A program made the translations under genes and the position numbers. Below the pieces are notes generated by a model. That model did not search any database. It was not told the DNA's origin and was given only the letters and a program-made list of their open reading frames with translations. Below are positions 1 to 11,962 of a DNA stretch of 64,000 nt, one piece after another. Source of the DNA: Austropuccinia psidii (lineage: Eukaryota; Basidiomycota; Pucciniomycetes; Pucciniales; Sphaerophragmiaceae); assembly GCA_023105745.1 (NCBI GenBank), contig JALGQZ010000011.1, forward strand, positions 28,456,612 to 28,520,611, given 5' to 3'. Position 1 is the stretch's first letter; each line of letters opens with the position of its first letter.

Positions 1-234
1 AACATCACTCCACCAGAAATAGTGAAAATAGAAGACTCTCCTGGACCTGTGAGTAAAATCATCAGGGCCAGAAAAATCAGACTCAATGGGAAGGATCAGA
101 GACAATATCTAGTCAGATTCAAGAACCAGACAGCTGACAAAGACAAATGGTTGGCAGAAGATGCCATACCAGATGGGAACCTTCATCTAAGGAGATTCAG
201 AGCCTCTAGGAGGACTGAACAGTCTCATCAATGA
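1..234 (+). CDS. 3' end of a Ty3/gypsy pol (element E1), chromodomain-like C-terminus, partial
   Basis: The frame is open from the first base of the window, so this is the tail of a longer polyprotein whose start lies to the left. The roughly 77 residues seen are the part after the integrase core. They contain a chromodomain-like block (YLVRF, then a W at the equivalent of WLAED) followed by a basic RRFRASRR tail. The B1 polyprotein ends in the same way ([18 protein letters not shown], then RRFRHERK), so E1 belongs to the B/D lineage of gypsy elements. In chromoviruses this module is thought to tether integrase to chromatin. The stop is followed at 245-258 by a polypurine tract and then by the LTR. 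Confidence 0.75.
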   Translation, partial: NITPPEIVKIEDSPGPVSKIIRARKIRLNGKDQRQYLVRFKNQTADKDKWLAEDAIPDGNLHLRRFRASRRTEQSHQ

Positions 235-258
235 TGAGCCTTTTTTAGAGGGAGGGTA

Positions 259-1689
259 TGTCAGCCTGTGACTCAAAACCAGAGCACAAGCATGACACCC
301 AAAATACCATAAACCAATGGTATAGCCAAAATACCACCAAATCATGGAACTGAGCCAAATTAGCTCAAAAGGTATCAGAAGAAAGAGGAAACTCATTTCT
401 TTCTGAAAATATAAGTCCCATCACCATAGGACAAGAAATAACAAAGTTATTCCTGCTCAAAGTTATTGCTGAGCATAAACCTTAATTTTCACCTCTCATC
501 TAAAATCTAGAAGGAGAGGCTTAACCCCATCAAATGGGTACTCAAAATGAAGCTCTAAGCCAGGGCTATCCAATGGTACCAGCCAAACTGAGCTAGCACC
601 AGTATTACTTGAGTTATGGTCAAATTCAGACCAAATAAGGGTGAACAAAACATTCACCTCTCATCTAACTTTTACAGTTTTAGTGTGAGATACCTGAAGT
701 GGGGTCTTTTTGGAAAGAGCACAATCAGGGCTATCTGATGGTGCCATCCATTTCCTCATAACTCAACTACAACAGAGGCTATTGGCCAAACAAGCTTAAC
801 ACAGCTTTTTGACCAGACCACGCTAATGTACAAAAATACTTGTACATGGGATAACTTTGTCATATTTAATGATAACCATGTCAAGTTGGGTACCATTGTG
901 CAGAGCTCATACAGAGCTATCCAATGAACCAACGTTGAGCTTGATATCTCAAAAGCTGACATAGTTATGGCTGTTTCAACGCTAGATTCCCACCTGCTGT
1001 CATATACAGCCTTACCATGGGATAATATCCTATACCCATGCATATGAGGTGTCAAATAGACAAAGCAGCTTGTTTTTACTTCAATACCTCATATGTCAGT
1101 CAATAGTGGGGTCCCATACAGTTTCTGTACAGCATTCTACGCGTCATACACGTCAGAATCAGGCTGTGAGGTCCCCAGATGAAAATTTTCACCCTTTATT
1201 GGTGAAAACTGCCCAGATGTGGTTTCAAAACCACATCTGAGCCCAATACAGGGTATACAGGCTGTTTGCAAACCACAAGCCTGTCATAGAGAGTGAAAAA
1301 TCTTCACTTCCTCTACGTGGAAAGGTCTAGCAGCCGTTCCACCTCAATTTTAGGATAAAAGGAGGGCTTTTCACAGCCAAAAGCCTTTCCTCATCCTGCT
1401 CTTGAATAACATACGTAGTAAACTGTCAAAAACAGTTTTACTCTTGGTTAAATAATCAGGTATAATTATAATCTTTAATTATTGTAGACTTTATTATTGT
1501 AATCCAACAGATAAAGCCTGCACCCAGGGTTCTCAATAGCGCTCACCACCACTATTTCTCAATAGTAGAACCCTTTTATCTCATTATAAACCTTTATAAA
1601 CCTTTTTTAAATTATTTTCTGTCATGTCACATACACAGTTAAAGTTGTAATTAGCCTAGTTATACCTTTATCATAGTATCATCCTGACA
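259..1689 (+). repeat. 3' LTR of element E1
   Basis: The LTR begins TGTCAG directly after the polypurine tract AGAGGGAGGGTA and ends CTGACA, giving perfect 6-base inverted termini. Its length of about 1431 bp is similar to the other long LTRs in this window. A TATA-like GGATAAAAGG near 1355 is a candidate promoter core. The sequence differs from the LTRs of families A, B and D. The 5' LTR lies outside the window, so neither LTR divergence nor a target duplication can be checked. The right boundary rests only on the inverted terminus. Confidence 0.6.
1214..1239. other. Perfect 12-bp hairpin in the E1 LTR
   Basis: CAGATGTGGTTT at 1214-1225 and its exact reverse complement at 1228-1239 are separated by two bases. 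The hairpin lies upstream of the putative TATA box, so it would be in U3. It could be a dimeric protein-binding site. No function is shown. Confidence 0.6.
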
Positions 1690-2011
1690 CCTTAAGTGTT
1701 ACTTATGTTTTGACTACGGAGATTAATTAAATAGGTGTAATCACCTGATTGAAAACAAAAACAAGAAGCTTTTCAGAAGGCAAGGAGGTGAATTTTATTT
1801 ACGAATTGGAAAAAGAGTGTCAAACTATGGAATAATCTCTCCAAGGAAATTGGCTGAAGAATTTCAAAATAACAAGAAAAAAGTAAAAACAAAATGAGCT
1901 AAAGAATAATTACCCAGAGAAAAAGAAATTAACATAATACAACAAAAGAAAGATTCTGGTACAACTAATATAGCAAAAATTTAAAACAGGGAGATTTGGG
2001 AACCACCTACT
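1690..2011. other. Unassigned AT-rich spacer between E1 and A1
   Basis: These 322 bp contain no convincing open frame, LTR match or RNA gene. They are purine-rich on the plus strand. With 13538-13682 they are the only sequence I cannot attribute to a mobile element, and the two pieces would have been adjacent before A1 inserted. Confidence 0.5.
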
Positions 2012-5000
2012 TATCATGGGGGCTCTGCAGAAAGCAAGAGTGGCCTGTAACTCAGGAATGAAGAACTCACTTGGAGGGCTCCAAAAGAATAAAGAAATAA
2101 AAAGGAATATATTTCTTTAAGGAAGAATAAGAGTAAAGAAAAGTGTGCCAAAGATAAAAGAAAAGGAAGCCAATGGCCAAGAAAATAAGAAGGCCAAAAA
2201 CCAAAGAGCCAACCAAATGAATCCTCAATTCACTGTTTCAACTTGTTAAAAAAAACAATGGAATTAGTAAAGGATATGACCACCAATATCCACTGAAAGG
2301 AAAAGAAGAAAAGGTGCAAATCAATGACTTAAGATTATCATTATTTAATTTAATAAATGAAAAGAAAATGAGGATAAAAATAAATCCAATATATTAATTA
2401 AATGGGGAAAAAGTCCCCAGGGAAGAAAAGGTGGCCAGTATATGTGAAAGGTTGATCCCTGTCTGTATTGACTGTTTTAGGTCAATAAATATCTGTCCAT
2501 CTTGAGAATTTAACTGTGTGATGGAATTCCCACAGTCAAATATGAATTGGCCTAAAAGGGCCAAGGACATACAGGTTGCTTGAATACTGCTTGTATGGAC
2601 CAATTGAGTTGTCCAAGGAATACTGAAGTACATGATGCCTTGACAACTTATTGAATGATTGATAAACTCTTGAAATTACTATTTAAATAATCCTGAAAAG
2701 AAACTAAAACCCAACTCCTGCAGGGCCAGATGGTTGGGGTCCTCAAATGGTGTTCTGTTAGCTGCCAGGGATTGCAAGACAGAATGACTGAAATGACTTC
2801 CTTCCAAATGAGTTATGGATTTGGGGAATTGGATTGGAATGGCCAATTTTGGTCCTGAAAGAATCACGATTGGGTTGCTGAGCAAAATTGGTTCATAATG
2901 GTATATTATACCACATATGCACCATTCCTGAATCCTTGGTATGGAGTACATTTGGTGAAGGTGGTTCTTCCCCTGAATGGGGGGGAAAACTTGCTGGTCT
3001 TGAACTGGTGGCCTCTAGTGCTTTCCAGAGGCCAGGGGTTAACAAATGGCTAGACTGTGGTTCTTGACAAATTTGGGTCCTGGAGTCCTTTTGGCCATTT
3101 TTGGGACTGATGAGATTGGGGCCCAAAATTGGCTCGGGTGGGCCCACTTGTGGTTTGTGACCCACCTAGCCTTGATGGTTGATGGTTCTCCCCCTTGGCG
3201 CCTTTTGGCCTCATTGTATTTAGGCCAAGAGGGGCCTAAGGATCCCATTGTAAGGTGTGGATATGAAACTTTGATTAAAAATCAAGTACTTTTCCTGTCC
3301 TCAAAATTTGTATAAGGTAAAATTCTATTAAAAATAGTAAGAAATATTATTTTTAAGAGAAAACACGCCAAATTTATTGTTTATAACTTTATTAGTATAA
3401 AACAATAATATTATAAAAATTTATTGTTTTACCAACAATAAAAATTTATCCAAAAAAATACTCTACAAGAGATATTTTAAGGCTACAAAAGAAATTTCTT
3501 CAAGAGCAATTTCAATTGGAATTAATTGAGCAAAGAACTGCAAGCAATTAATTAAAGAACAAGGTCTTTAAAAAGAATATTAAAGAGAAAACACGCCCAA
3601 AAGTGACCAGAGTGAATTTGGAAACAAAGTGACAAAGTTAACAGTGATGAAAGATGCTTTAATTCACTTTTGGGGTGGTTCAGGGGTAAAAATGATTATA
3701 AGAGTTACAAACAATGATTATAATGATTTTTTCACGTGGTTTAAAAGGATTTAAATGAATAAAAAGTGGTGGTTGGAATCTTTGATTGATTGGTTTAACA
3801 GTGTTTAAACTAATTAATAAAAGGAAAAGATTCTAACATGAAGAGAAAAGTGGGGCAAAGAAGACATTCTTTTATAGGCATCAATTCTCTTACTCCAAAA
3901 GTAAAATTTACTCTTGTCAGTCGTGGAAAACAGTCTGACAACAGAAAAGCCAATTATGGCATCATTGAACCCTGGTTTAGACCAAAAAAGGGCTGGTTTA
4001 AGCCATTTTTAGCCATTTTTAGCCATTTTGGACCCTTAAATCAGCCATTACTATAGCAATACCAGGCCTAGAGCCTTCAAGACACGTCAGAATGTGTGTC
4101 AGAGGCGTAGAAACCAGTTAAAACTGTTTTTATTATGATTGTTTTATCTTAAGGGTAGTTTTACCCTCTTGGCAACAGCTAAAACTACCCCAGTTGGTAT
4201 CAAAACCTCATCATCAATTGAGTCCACAGACCCTGTAACTCAATTCCAGGCCAAAAGTGATGAACTTTTGCGTGAATTTTGACATCCCACGCCTGTCAGC
4301 AAGGATTTTGGGGGGCTAGCTCTCCCTTAGAGCTGGAGTTCCTTTTCCCCCCCAAATTTAATCTTCCCAATTTATTTTTCCTTTAATTCCTCATCATGTA
4401 TTATACTTATACTTTACATATGTAATTCAATTCAATTGTACAGTACAATAAAGTAATAATTGACACCTCATATGTAAATCACAGTTCACTTATGTAATAC
4501 ACGCGCACATTTTGACATTTCAATTGAATTCAATTGAAAATACTTCAATTCCTCATAACTTCTAAACTAAACACAACACCTCAATTTTAACACAAAAATT
4601 GATGATTAACACCACATGTGGTGTGAATTAAATTAAGGTTTTGAGGATTTTCAACTTTTGTATTGAAAATACTAGAAACTTAATTTAAGCTTATTTAGAG
4701 TTGAGTTACAAGAATTTCACTCAGAGGTGACCCCACCTGATTTTTTATGAGGAATCCAATGGTGAAATAAATTTTATATGTTTATTTATTGGATAAAAAG
4801 TTATAATAAATTTTATTTAACTTTTTTCCAAATTTATTTATTTTTTCACAATTTTGTTAAAATTTCATTTTTACTTAATTTTTTCAAGTATAAATGTAAT
4901 TTTATAATTTCAAAATTTGATGTAATTTTATTTTTAAATTGTAATTAATTTTCCATTTTTGAATATAATTTTATATTCATATTTTGATTTTTATTTTAAT

Positions 5001-5486
5001 AATATAAATAAATTAATTTTATTTATATTAATATGTTAATTTTGTATTTGTGGTCTTTTGGGTATATGAAATTACCTCTAAGGCTCACACCCATGGACTG
5101 TGGATTATGGCTGGCAGGCCGTAGAGGCTATAGGGGCCCTAAATTTCCCAAAAAGGCCATTTAAACCTAAAACTCCATAATCAAAGGGCTGTGGCCAAAG
5201 GCCCTGGTGATGGATAGAGAGGCCAGAAGCTCCTAGAAGTCAAGATAGACCCCCAGGCCCAAAACAAAGGTATTGCCCTGGGGGTTGGTGAGGTGGTGAA
5301 TTGGCCAAAAAAGGCCAATGGTGCAGGATATGGCCAGTAAAAGGTGGTATGAACCAAAGTCCATAAAACAATCAAAGGGTCCAATTGGCCATAAACTAAT
5401 GACATTATCAATTGGCCATAAGATAAGGTCAGGCTATATTCGCTGCAAACACCCATTGGGGGGGATGATTACACATGGTTGTTACA
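2012..5486 (-). repeat. 3' LTR of A1, interrupted by a solo LTR
   Basis: The segments 2012-3248 and 5095-5486 align with the uninterrupted 5' LTR at 11963-13537. Shared landmarks are the GGGGAAAAAGTCC block near 2403 and 12292 and the heptamer block at 5092-5133 and 13146-13187. The inner boundary on the minus strand is a G-rich polypurine tract (reverse complement of 5487-5497) followed by TGTAACAACC. Without the insert and its target duplication the LTR is about 1.63 kb. Many substitutions separate it from the 5' LTR. Confidence 0.8.
3249..5089 (-). mobile_element. D1: solo LTR of family D inserted in the A1 LTR
   Basis: This 1841-bp insert starts TGTAAGG and ends CTCACA on the plus strand. 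It is flanked by a perfect 5-bp duplication, CCCAT at 3244-3248 and 5090-5094. It contains no gag or pol. Read on the minus strand it begins TGTGAGCCTTA and ends CCTTACA, closely like the B LTR termini, and along its length it matches the 5' LTR of E5 at 58192-60025. The simplest reading is a solo LTR left after LTR-LTR recombination. A short open frame at 3838-4056 is probably meaningless. Confidence 0.85.
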
Positions 5487-5497
5487 GTACCCCCACC

Positions 5498-6277
5498 TTG
5501 AATGGTGAGCTCCTGAGCACCAAAAAAAGGTAAAAGTATGTTGAGTCTGGTGCAAAGGATTGGATTCAGGGATTCCAGAGGTATTGCATCTTGAAAGAAA
5601 ATTCATGACTGGTATGGGGTTGGCATATGACATCAGGATGATTTGGTCTTCTTTGAACATTTGGCTTTTGAAGTTTTGAAGAATTAAATTAATGTAAAGA
5701 TTTTGGCATTAAGATTATAATAAGGAAAATGTTGAAAAATATATATAAGAAAAATATAAATAAAGATAAAGAGAAAATAAGAAAAAATAAATAAAGAGAA
5801 ATGAAATATTGAGGGTAATTCTAATCTTTATTGCAGAAGTGGACAGCTGATTTGAATTGGCCAAGGACCTGGAAAACAAAATTTTATGCCAGGTGTTCAC
5901 AGAGTGGCCAAGGTGATGTTTTTGAAAGACCTCAGACCCCTCAGGGAAGTGCACACCAGGAGAGGAACTTACTTTTGGTAGTTAGACTCCCACCAGTGCC
6001 ATAAAATTAAACATTTTCTGAAGGAATGAATTTAAATTGGAAAGACTTGGAAAGAAATTGAGAAAAGGGATGGTCAATTTTCCCAAGTGACAATGGCCAT
6101 AAATTTTGGAATTGATGTTGAAAGCCTGGCCAAAGATCTGTGTCCAAAATTTACAGAGTGCTCACAGAGTGGCCAACATGATGCTGACAACAAAAAGAGT
6201 AGAATACCTCTGAAGGTGCATACCATGAGTGGGACTTAATTTTTGCAATTCCTCTCCCCACCAAGCACCATAACTGA
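5498..6277 (-). other. A1 region between pol and 3' LTR, with a duplicated module
   Basis: Read on the minus strand this corresponds to A3 43791-44562. It holds two diverged copies of a module of roughly 115 bp (near 6130-6290 and 5870-6000) built around a shared core, ATGAAAGTAAGTTCC in A3, and the phrase CCTTGGCCACT, which is also seen in A2 and A3. The antisense Zn2Cys6 gene present in A2 and A3 is absent, so it was either lost here or gained by another branch of the family. Confidence 0.65.
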
Positions 6278-9200
6278 TCAAGCTCTTGAAGAATTGGGTC
6301 CTGGCTTGTCAGGATATAAAGAATGAAAATACTTGATAGGTTCAGGGAAGTTCTTGAGTTTTTTAGTTTGTTCCCAAATGAATCTTTCTGGGTCTTGACT
6401 GAAACGTTTCCATTCCACCAAGTACCATGATTTTCTTCTCTTGATCTTGGAATCCAGAATCTGAGAGACTTCCCATTCCTCTTAATCTTCAATGATGATT
6501 TGAGGAGGAGGCTGTTGATGCCAATTTGGGATTGTTGATGTCTTGAATGGTTCAAGGAGGGAAATATGGAAGACTGGGTGGATGAACTTCCAATGAGATG
6601 GGAATTTGAGATTGTGGGCATTAGTGCTGACTTTCTTCAAGATTGGAAAAAGACCCAACAATCTTTCAGACAGTTTTTTGGTGGGTCTAGTTGATTTGAT
6701 TTTCTTGGAAGAAAGCCATACCATGTCACCCGGATTGAAAACAGCTGGACTTTCTCTATTTTTCTTGGCATACCACTTAAACCTGTTTATGAAACCTGCA
6801 AGTTTTCTCTTGACTTATTTCTTTACTTATTGTATTTTTGTTGATAACTTTCCAGAAGGAGTATCTTGAGAGATTTGAACTGAGCCCAAATGTGGCTCTC
6901 TTCCATAAACAGTGAAAAGCGGTGATTGTTTTGTTGAAGAGTGATCAGAATTATTGTAGGAAGATTCAGCCAGAGGGAGCCAGGTGTCCCAATCATCTTG
7001 ATGATAACTGACATACATCCAAAGGTACTGTTCTAGTATCTGATTTACCCTCTCTGTCTGTCCATCAGTTTCTGGATGGTAAGCAGTTGACACATCTCTT
7101 AAAATCTTGAGCAGCTGACAGATTGGTCCAAAGGGAAGAAACAAAAAGTGAACCTCTATCACTAAAAATGCTTGAAGGCAGGCCATGCTTTGAAAAGATA
7201 TTCTTGATGAATAAATGGGCCAAATCCAATGAATTTATCAAAGAACTTGTTGGAATAAGAACTGCCATCTTTGAGAATATTCCCACTATGAAAAGAATTG
7301 AGTCAAAAGAATTGGACAGTGGCAATTGAGTGATGAAATCCATTTAAAGAAAAATACAAGGACCATATGGAATTGGAAGAGGTTTGAGGAGTCCAAACTT
7401 CTTGTGATGAATATTTTTGTTTCTTGAGAACTGTTGACAGGATGATACATAATCCTTGAGAAATGGAGTCATTCCGGACCAGTGGAAATCCCGCTTGACA
7501 ATTTTGAGAGTGTTATCTTGGCCAGGGTGTCCAGCTAGAGGAGAATCATGACACTTTTGTAGAGTGCTGAGTTGAATTGTGGGGTCATTTGGGACCACCA
7601 CCCGATCTTTGAAGAAAAAAAGTTGGGAAGAGGAATCAAGAGCATAATCTTGAACAGATTTACCTTTACCCAATTCTTGAAGAATACTTCTTTACTGAAA
7701 ATCTCGCCAGAATTTCTTCTGAATTGATGCAATAAAATTTGAAAAAAATTCCACCTTGACTGAAAAAAATCTTGAGGGTTGAAATTCATTATGCTTAATG
7801 AGTTTCTGAAGATTTATTGGATTCTTGCTGATGAAATCCTCCCCCCTCTTCAGATAAATGTCATCCCAACATTATAAGGCATCTGGAAGAGTAGCTAGGA
7901 GGCCAGGGTGGTAAGTGATAGAAAAATGAAATTCAGAAAGGAATTTAGCCCAGAGGGCCTGATGGCTAGTAAGAACTTTTGAAGAAATGAAGTATTGCAA
8001 GGAAGAGTGATTGGTGAGAACTTCAAAAGGGGAAGAGAGTGAAATAATAAAAGCCCCCCAGAACTTGAGAGAACAGACTATTCCAAGGGGTTCCTTGTCA
8101 TGAATCTCATAGTTGATCTCTGTGGAGTAATCTTGTGGCTAAAGAATGTAATTGGATGTTTTCCTGATTCAGAAACCTGGCTCAGTACAGCACCCAAGGC
8201 AAAATGAGATGCATTGGTCTCCACAATGGTGGGTAGAGAAGGATTGAACTGGGAAAGGATTGGAGCTGTGGTAAAGGCCTCTTTGAGCCAATGAAACTGA
8301 CTAAGAGCTCCCTCATTGAGGGTAAAACAGGAATATTTCTTTAGGAAACTGGTGAGTGAACTAACCTTCTTTGAATAATTCTTGATAAAACGGCGTTAGA
8401 AATTGGCAAAGCCAAGGAATTATTGAAGAGACTTTAGGTTTCTTGGAGGTGGCCAATTGAGGATTTGCTGGACTTTTGATTGGTCTATCCTGAAGACTTC
8501 AGAAGAAACAATATAACCTAAATACTCTACACTAGAAACATGAAATAAGCACTTGGAGGCCTTAACAAAGAGGTTATTGGCTCTGAGTCTGGAAAGAACA
8601 GTGTACACATGAGTGACATGCTCTTCCTCAGACATGTAAAAGACCATAATGTCATGCAAATAAACCACAACATCAATAGCAAGAGTATCATAGAAAACAT
8701 TATTGACAATATTTTTAAAAGAGGCAGGAGCATTGGTGATTCCAAATCGAAGAATAAAATACTCATAACTGCCATATTTAGTTCTAAATGCTGTCAAGTG
8801 ATCATCAACCTCCTTGATTCTGAGCAGGTTATATGCACCATGCAAACCAATCTTGGAGAAGATGAAAGAAGAATTAAGAACAGTGAGAGGCTAGTTCATA
8901 GGAGGAACAGGATACTTGTTCTTCCTAGTAACAGCATTAATTTTGCAGTAATCAACACACAAAAGGAGGCCACCATCCTTCTTTTTAACAAAGGGGACAG
9001 GTGCTCCTGTTGAAGAGAAGCTTGGCTGGATGAAAAATGTCTCTACATTCTCTGAGATGTAGGTCCTGACTGTATCCAACTCTTTGTTTGATAAAGAGTA
9101 GATAACCCCAACTGGAGGTAGAGACCCCTCCAGCTTGATATGATGATTACAGGCACAGTGAGGAGGAAGTTTCTCTTATTTCACCTTTTAGAATGCATCT

Positions 9201-9995
9201 AAGTACTGATGATAAACAGGAGGAACAACCTTCATCACAGTTTCTACTTCTTCTGGCTCTTCCTCTTTATTCCATAACTCCTCCAGGGAGTCATGATAAG
9301 ATGAAGGAGGGAGGTCCATATTTTCAAAGAAGAGATGGAGTGAAGATACAGAATTATTTTCTCCAACATCTCGAATCTCTTTGAAGGCTTCATCTCCAGA
9401 GGATAGTAATGACTTATGGGATTTAAGGGAAGGAATATGGACAGAAGATGGAAATGATGGTATCCTAGAATCAGAAACCAGAGCTGCACATGATTTGGCA
9501 AAAGAAAAGTCATTACTTAAAGATTTTGAGGGATCATAATAGTTCTTATGATCAGCATTAAAGGAAAGAAGCTCTTTCCTCCAATCAATAGAGGGATTAA
9601 AATGATTAAGAAAGTCAAAGCCCAGTATGAGGTCTTCTCCCTTGGGAGTATCAATGACTAGAAAGTCACATTCAAAGCTTGGAAATGAAGAAAGCTCAAC
9701 CATATATTTGGTATGGTGAGTCACAAATAAGGAAGGGGACTCAGAGGAGTCCATAATGATAAGAGGAATCTTCTCTCGGAGTTCTGACATAGTCAAAGAA
9801 TACTTATGAACAAAATTCTTTGCAATAAATGAGTTGGTAGCACCAGAATCAATGAGAATACTGTAAAAAACATCAGGAAGAGGAGAAAAAACAAATAATT
9901 TAAGAGAACTCTTGACACCCTATTCAGAATGGACAATTGTGCTCTGGATTGAAAACAGTGAAGACCGTTGAACACAACATGATCTTTACTCAGGC
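6278..9995 (-). pseudogene. Broken pol of A1 (protease, RT, RNase H, integrase, chromodomain)
   Basis: Fragments in several frames line up in order with the intact A3 pol. They are the protease region (9188-9975), RT (8420-9079), RNase H (about 7800-8400), the integrase zinc-binding region (7344-7673), the DDE core (about 6830-7343) and the chromodomain (6278-6724). Frameshifts and stops separate nearly every piece. Key residues are also lost. The RT box YLDD reads YLHD, the integrase HHCC motif has CQQF in place of CQQC, and the protease core around 9800-9880 is out of frame. The stop was taken at 6278-6280, equivalent to the A3 pol stop. Confidence 0.85.
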
Positions 9996-11308
9996 TATTC
10001 CCAGGCTGGAAAATTGGCCTGAGGGTTGGGTAAGCTTGTTTTGAGGTCTTTTGAAACAGGAATTGAGACTATGATTCCCACCAAAATAGGTAAATAAACC
10101 CTCCTTGATTCTTCTTTCTTTTTCAGAATTCATCAACTGGAAATCTTGATTCAATAAAGAAGAATGGGGCTTATCCTTCTTCTGAAATTGTTCTTCTTCT
10201 TTTGACTTGAGATTAAAGAATTTTGAGGCTGACAAGCATTTGAACTTGAGGCTTCAGGCTTCTTCTCTTGATGATGACTATTCTCTTTGTGCCTCTCATG
10301 GTACCTGGTATCAAGCTCCAAGGTAATATCCACTAAGTCTTGAGGACAATCAATTCTTGAAGAATTGGAGGCCAACTGATGCAAAATCCTGGATGGCAAT
10401 CCCTTCCTGAAATGGTGGATGAGAGCCCTTTCACCCCAATCTCCAATTCTTGAAACCAAACTTCTGAAATCCGCAATGTATAAGGAAACATGTCCACCTT
10501 TGTTCATTCTCAAGGCAATCAACCCTGCTTCAGCATTTCTAACTTCATTTTGGTGTCCAAATAAAGTTAATATTTGGTCTTTGAATAAATGCCAAGAATT
10601 AAGAAGATAGCTTGCGACTTGATTGGTGAGATTGGAAAGATAAAGCTCAATGCATTTTGAAGCCCTGCCAATGAGAAATGAAGTGGCATAAAGGATCTTC
10701 TTTCTGTCTTGAGTGAAGTTGAATGAATAATTATGAAAGATTCATTGGAAAGACTGAATGAAGCCTCTAACTTTGAAGGGCTGAGTCCAATCAAAGAATT
10801 TGGTGCCTTCAAAGATGGATTATTGAAGGCTGGTGGTCTTGATGATTCATAAGATAAAGCTTCTTGAAGATTGGCCATAATTTGAGTCATTTTCTGCATG
10901 ATGGCCAATAAGGATGTTTAATACTGATGAGAGACAGTCTTACTAGGCTGGTCTAGAGTTGGCCCTCCAGTACCTTGGGATGCCCCCACAGGAGCAGGAG
11001 CACCTTCAATACCATTGAACTCTTCCTCTTCCACAGAATTCTCCTCCTCCTCTTCACCATCTTCACCAGGATGCTTGAAAGTGGTCCTTGAAATTCCTGG
11101 AAATCTGCCAACTACTTTTGAAAAAGAATTTAATCTTCTGGGCCCTCTTCCTTCCTTCCTGGATGGTGCTGCTCCTTCCAAAATGGGCCCTCAGTTGAGG
11201 AACTGCTGGGGTGCCATCAGGAGGAGCTCTTGGAGTTGGAGTAAGAACAGCTTGAGCTTTGGGCTGGGATCTTGTCTGTATCGCAGGCAGTTAATGTTGA
11301 ATGGGCAT
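9990..11308 (-). pseudogene. Broken gag of A1
   Basis: Gag pieces lie at 10918-11181 (acidic N-terminal region), 10567-10908, 10151-10522 (the SLVSRIGDWGERALIHHF block) and 9990-10235 (zinc-knuckle end). The knuckle reads FTYFGGNHSLNSCF, with two cysteines replaced by phenylalanine. An ATG near 11308 is quickly followed by a stop. The frame ends with GCC TGA at 9990, the same Gag stop seen in A2 and A3. The slippery heptamer conserved in A2 and A3 reads GGGAATA here and so is broken. Confidence 0.8.
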
Positions 11309-11947
11309 GATTTCAGGAATAAACCTTAAAATAAATGAAAGAAAATCAAAATTTGAAGATGAAAAGCTTGAGGCAAATAAACTGAGACTTGAAGTCAAAA
11401 TAAAAATCAGAATAAATTGCTTGAAGAAAAATCAATCAATTAAATGTCAAAATGAATTACTCAAGTCAATAAATCAATATGTCAAATCAATCAAAGTCAA
11501 AATCTTGCAAAATCAATCAATCAATCAAATGAATTATTGAGGTAAAATCAATTTTATGTCATAATTCTTGATGTGAAAAAATCAGCAAAATCAAATGAAA
11601 TGAGTTTGTCTCTAAAATAAAAATTTCTTGAAGAATGCATCAATATGAATATTTATGTGAAGAATGTGTCTGAATAAATTGATGAGAAATTTGTAAATCA
11701 AGTCAAATTTAATATTACTCCTGAATTATGAATGAAATAAAATTTGATTATTTGAGATAAGATTTCAAAGAGAAAAAAATAAAATAAAATGTATCAGCTT
11801 TCAATTTTGGAGAATGAAGAATGAATGAGAGAAAATTGAGAAGTCACAATAAATCATAAAACTCATAAGCATCAAAGAGTCATGACTTCAACAAAATTAG
11901 TGAATGAAATTATAAGGAAAGAATGAAAAGAATGAAAAGAAATTATG
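11309..11947 (-). other. A1 leader (5' untranslated region)
   Basis: This AT-rich leader lies between the primer-binding site and gag. It is dominated by short iterations of AATCAATC on the plus strand, which read GATTGATT in the element's sense direction. The A2 and A3 leaders have the same character and a similar length (about 640-715 bp). No gene is seen in it. Confidence 0.7.
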
Positions 11948-11961
11948 AGCTAATTAATATA
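11948..11961 (-). promoter_or_regulatory. A1 primer-binding site complementary to its own LTR
   Basis: On the minus strand, one base after the LTR end (TGTGACA), lies TATATTAATTAGCT. The LTR of the same element has AGTTAATTAATATA at 12291-12278 (minus strand). The two would pair over 14 positions, with 13 Watson-Crick pairs and one G-U pair. No tRNA-like TGG start is present. This matches the self-priming layout known from Tf1/sushi elements. Confidence 0.65.
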
Positions 11962-11962
11962 A

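Noticed and set aside
1690..2011. Possible host gene fragment in the unassigned spacer
   Set aside because: All frames are short and AT-driven, and no motif is recognisable.
11300..11540. 79-codon plus-strand frame rich in Asn/Lys/Ile over AATCAATC repeats
   Set aside because: It is antisense to the A1 leader, low in complexity and absent as a frame from A2 and A3.
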